Assembly: GCA_008668455.1 (NCBI GenBank)
Contig: RQCD01000056.1
Coordinates: 1 to 8,978, forward strand
Source: Clostridia bacterium
GTDB taxonomy: Bacteria; Bacillota; Clostridia; UBA1381
Direction of reading: 5' to 3'
Length of the DNA: 8,978 nt
Below are positions 8,001-8,978 of the stretch, piece after piece; position 1 is the stretch's first letter, and each line of letters begins with the position of its first letter. A program made the translations under genes and the position numbers. The notes under the pieces are model-generated. The model did no database searches. It worked only from the letters and a program-made list of their open reading frames with translations, and was not told where the DNA came from.

Positions 8001-8123
8001 GTCTGCATAGCTTGCTGTGTCTGCTACGTCTGTAAAGCTCGGAGCTGCTGCGAATGCAGCGGAGCTTGCAGTAAGAGCAAAAGCGACAACAGCAGAAATC
8101 ACTTTTTTGAGATTCTTTTTCAT
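5016..8123 (-). CDS. secreted S-layer-type protein with three N-terminal SLH domains
   Basis: The 1035-residue product starts with a signal peptide (KK, hydrophobic AVVAFALTA, likely cut at AFA-A near residue 25). Three SLH domains follow: about 29-80 (SFTDVADTASYADSV to ITRDEVSTMI), 93-148 (KFADMNNEAKKWASGYVN to VTYAQVVKML) and 153-200 (GGWPNGYLSVASDKGI to VTRAQVAQLI). SLH domains bind pyruvylated secondary cell-wall polymers, so the protein should be held non-covalently on the cell surface. The TRAE-type motif is TRDE, TYAQ and TRAQ, so the second domain lacks the usual arginine. Residues about 200-1035 are Thr/Ser/Asp/Lys-rich, beta-type and of no named domain. They include LQKDDILSIAYD (485-496), YTLYLDAFGRIFDYE (562-576) and LKKGDVVAFVFDGSG (826-840), which resemble motifs in other clostridial S-layer proteins. 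Only three cysteines occur (143, 257, 951). ATG 8123 is supported by GGGAGG ten bases upstream. The strong promoter, structured leader and strong terminator suggest high expression. It could be the main S-layer subunit or another surface protein; the sequence cannot decide. Confidence 0.92.
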   Translation of the reverse strand: MKKNLKKVISAVVAFALTASSAAFAAAPSFTDVADTASYADSVKTLTALGAISGYEDGTFKPDDKITRDEVSTMIVAAINRTADAQGQMGNTKFADMNNEAKKWASGYVNVAVSEDIIAGFEDGTFRPDEQVTYAQVVKMLVCAAGYGQYASYLGGWPNGYLSVASDKGITAGVSAGQDEAVTRAQVAQLIYNTLDVPMVASNGFSISETTGAVIPSLKVMDGKDDRDYQTLLTEKHRAYKVEGYVSNTNRTNSAKCDADEVEFTIQYTENYDDSDIVVKKNQAAGFAYPTDVINVGDTDAADYLLTYATGIVKFDENDDPIFVSFVPSGKNKVEEFDASLVDDEDYELTAESKYLKFYETSSATKSNKYSLEKDLDDVKLYVNGVKVEASVANIETYVIKNTTGKVQLIDTYSAQSKANGYYDAIFVTYYATAKVDAVNTSTKKITFDKLTANAKSTLTLDPDANDKLVYSITLNGEEIELGALQKDDILSIAYDVTADTTLAQSFTKSNFYEIYVSRDKAEGKYTTKDSEDKTVTVAGTEYKFVNDYTEMVKDMTISDEYTLYLDAFGRIFDYETLASSAKLAIIDKFTKATSDDYWKATLYTSDGSVKNLQVDTSKVKSFNGKTGADDINLAIAQYVYKDSSSTSAGQVNNSATNKRDIQNRVVEYKISASTGYIIDLKVADIKKNDTGEYKANNTSVGSVKMNSATKVVDAIDYVDKAGKGNSTSTTDLKTSSLTAFSDGSDYTAFAYGDKNSDNTYPFVIVTVGSGTYTSETKLAVLTKTPEEGEDDTYNVKALYEKEEQILKTNDEVEVVGTTNSSIDDLKKGDVVAFVFDGSGAIKEIALVLSASAIGIDTDYATVKANAEASSVLSAIKLPGDAASNDWTIEWSKAEYDSSDDVTRLVYGPIVDKSNKSFTLGTYSATKTTNKFDSIDKVSESVLTAAGRGACLDINVTDETRVYVYDYSTSKSSDRFAVGSTADIQKTAIPESKLINDGNTIDWTKLTGDDNIDANYAFAKVVDGDATDVFVILAK

Positions 8124-8240
8124 GCTCTCAAATCCTCCCTTATATTACTTGAAAGGGTGTACTCAGTCGCCCGCTGCGCACCCTTTCCTACGCATCGGAA
8201 CGTTGTTTGGCGTTAAGGACTACTCACAATCCTTAACTAT
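8124..8240 (-). promoter_or_regulatory. structured 5' leader of the SLH gene with two stem-loops and ribosome site
   Basis: The predicted leader is about 115 nt. Directly at its 5' end is a perfect 8-bp stem, GTTAAGGA/TCCTTAAC (8237-8230 with 8219-8212, 10-base loop). A second perfect 9-bp stem, GAAAGGGTG/CACCCTTTC (8187-8179 with 8159-8151, 19-base GC-rich loop), lies closer to the gene. Neither has a U-run, so they are not terminators. The Shine-Dalgarno GGGAGG (8139-8134) is left unpaired, 10 nt before the ATG. 5'-terminal stem-loops are known to stabilise abundant mRNAs, including surface-protein mRNAs; that role here is inferred. No known riboswitch class is recognised. Confidence 0.6.
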
Positions 8241-8246
8241 GCCTTG

Positions 8247-8276
8247 ATTATACCACCAAACAAGGCTGAAAGTCAA
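8247..8276 (-). promoter_or_regulatory. main promoter of the SLH-protein gene
   Basis: On the - strand, TTGACT (8276-8271) and TATAAT (8252-8247) are 18 bp apart, and TGG precedes the -10 box, giving an extended -10 (TGnTATAAT). Transcription should begin near 8240, right at the first leader hairpin. This is a near-consensus, strong promoter, fitting an abundant surface protein. Confidence 0.8.
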
Positions 8277-8386
8277 TGCCCTTTTCGCAGATGTAATACA
8301 ACTGTAAAAAAGCTGTTATACAAAAACATTCCTGTAATCTTTTTTCAAAAATCAGGGATTTTTTATGTAACAGTTCTGCACCGACA

Positions 8387-8420
8387 GCCGGATCAGGCTC
8401 AAAATCTGCCGCGACCCGGC
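8387..8420 (-). other. GC-rich stem-loop downstream of the upstream promoter
   Basis: Read on the - strand, GCCGGGTC (8420-8413) pairs with GATCCGGC (8394-8387), eight pairs with one G-U, around an 18-base loop. It would lie at the very 5' end of RNA started by the promoter at 8429-8457. About 24 nt further on is a weak A/T hairpin (AAAAATC/GATTTTT, 8347-8363). This could be the fold of a short RNA or of a long alternative leader of the SLH gene. No known RNA family is recognised. Confidence 0.4.
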
Positions 8421-8428
8421 ACGATACT

Positions 8429-8457
8429 ATTTTACTATTCTTTTTTCGATCTGTCAA
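8429..8457 (-). promoter_or_regulatory. second, upstream promoter with consensus -35
   Basis: A consensus TTGACA (8457-8452) and TAAAAT (8434-8429) are separated by 17 bp on the - strand, with expected start near 8422. The nearest gene downstream is the SLH protein about 300 nt away, with that gene's own promoter in between. It therefore gives either a tandem promoter with a long leader or a small RNA. No credible small ORF follows it. Confidence 0.6.
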
Positions 8458-8498
8458 GAGAAAATGAATGGATTTTTTTGAATTTTCTGTGAATAACC

Positions 8499-8527
8499 AA
8501 AAAACCGGCGTAATTTTGCCGGTTTTT
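8499..8527 (-). terminator. intrinsic terminator of the GtrA-like gene
   Basis: AAAAACCGGC (8500-8509) and GCCGGTTTTT (8518-8527) form a 10-bp stem with an 8-base loop. On the - strand the GC-rich stem ends in six Us, only two bases after the stop codon region of the GtrA-like gene. It isolates the downstream SLH-gene promoters from read-through. Confidence 0.85.
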
Positions 8528-8529
8528 AT

Positions 8530-8978
8530 TTATTTTTTCTTGCCGAATGCAAAAACCTTCATTACGAGAAATGTGACCGGAATTCCGATGATTGCTGCAA
8601 GCACATAGCAGATCAGCTTGTGCCAGCCCAATGCGTTATAAAATAACAGAATCACACCGTTCTGAATCAGGAAGTTCGGAATATAGGACATTGCAAATTT
8701 AACAAAGATTCCGAACGAAAGCGCACTATGGAAGGTGTAGCGGCTGTTTAAGGCATAGGAGATCAAGAGCGAGGTGACATAGCCGGCAATATAGGAAAGA
8801 TTTGCGTCCAGCTTAACCGAATAGAGCATAGAGAACAAAATACAGCTTAGCGTATTAATCGCGCCGATTCCTACAAACACCATAAACTGCCCCGAAAAGA
8901 ATATGGATTTCAGCTTTTCTGCCGCCCGGGGGGTATATTCCTTCCACGGTACAAGTCCTTTTTTTGTCACCACAAGGC
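8530..8978 (-). CDS. GtrA-family membrane protein, 5' end at or beyond window edge
   Basis: GtrA-like proteins are small four-helix membrane proteins. They are thought to help move or position lipid-linked sugars for cell-surface polysaccharide modification, often beside or fused to a glycosyltransferase. The visible 147 residues (from GTG 8973) show helices at about 29-51, 60-75, 87-110 and 118-143. Family marks are FMVFVGIGAINTL at the start of helix 1, YALNSRYTF after helix 2 (family pattern N-R-x-T/W-F) and VTFLVMKVFAFGKKK at the end. The start is not certain: GTG 8973 and GTG 8970 are the only candidates seen, the frame stays open to the edge, and about 28 hydrophilic residues precede helix 1. 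The protein may therefore begin upstream or be the C-terminal part of a longer, glycosyltransferase-fused protein. A terminator follows immediately. Confidence 0.85.
   Translation of the reverse strand, partial: LVVTKKGLVPWKEYTPRAAEKLKSIFFSGQFMVFVGIGAINTLSCILFSMLYSVKLDANLSYIAGYVTSLLISYALNSRYTFHSALSFGIFVKFAMSYIPNFLIQNGVILLFYNALGWHKLICYVLAAIIGIPVTFLVMKVFAFGKKK

Noticed and set aside
8347..8363. A/T hairpin AAAAATC/GATTTTT as a terminator
   Set aside because: The stem is nearly all A-T with no clean U-run on the - strand; too weak to call by itself.
8244..8492. Small open frames on both strands between the SLH and GtrA genes
   Set aside because: They overlap two good promoters and a stem-loop, lack ribosome sites, and the translations have no protein-like pattern.
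1..8978. CRISPR array, tRNA, rRNA, phage or defence genes
   Set aside because: No regularly spaced repeats, no cloverleaf or rRNA segments, and no nuclease, integrase or capsid-like products were found on either strand.

Overview
The window looks like chromosome of an anaerobic low-to-mid GC Firmicute, most likely a Clostridia member of the Oscillospiraceae/Ruminococcaceae type. The evidence is an obg-mltG gene pair, a secreted protein anchored by three SLH domains, a GtrA-like membrane protein, strong sigma-A-type promoters, purine-rich Shine-Dalgarno sites and many intrinsic terminators. The taxonomic call is an inference from gene content; no rRNA or tRNA gene is present to fix it.

Left part (1-1533, + strand): an AT-rich non-coding stretch, then the wreck of a large MalT-like LuxR-family regulator (STAND ATPase, TPR-like region, LuxR helix-turn-helix). 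It has lost several internal blocks, changes frame near 840 and has an in-frame TAG directly before its HTH, so I call it a pseudogene.

Middle part (1600-4505, + strand): a compact operon with its own promoter (about 1600-1628). It contains the ribosome-assembly GTPase obg, the endolytic transglycosylase mltG (10 nt downstream) and a small coiled-coil/zinc-ribbon protein (20 nt downstream). It ends at an intrinsic terminator whose hairpin appears to have been split by a 53-bp palindromic element with IS3/IS150-like ends, flanked by AAAG direct repeats. Convergent to the operon is a very AT-rich possible micro-gene on the - strand (4496-4624), with its own promoter and a Shine-Dalgarno site.

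Right part (4692-8978, - strand): a 260-nt spacer and a strong hairpin terminator precede (in + coordinates) a 1035-residue SLH-domain surface protein. That gene is driven by a strong extended -10 promoter and has a leader of about 115 nt with two perfect stem-loops. A second consensus promoter about 180 nt further upstream gives either a longer leader or a small structured RNA. Beyond a terminator lies a GtrA-family four-helix membrane protein that runs to, and perhaps past, the window edge.

Functionally, the right half is about the cell surface (S-layer-type protein, GtrA-type polysaccharide lipid-carrier protein) and the operon in the middle links ribosome assembly/growth control with peptidoglycan strand termination. 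The items most worth a second look are the element inside the operon terminator, the micro-ORF facing it, and the S-layer gene's structured leader with tandem promoters.
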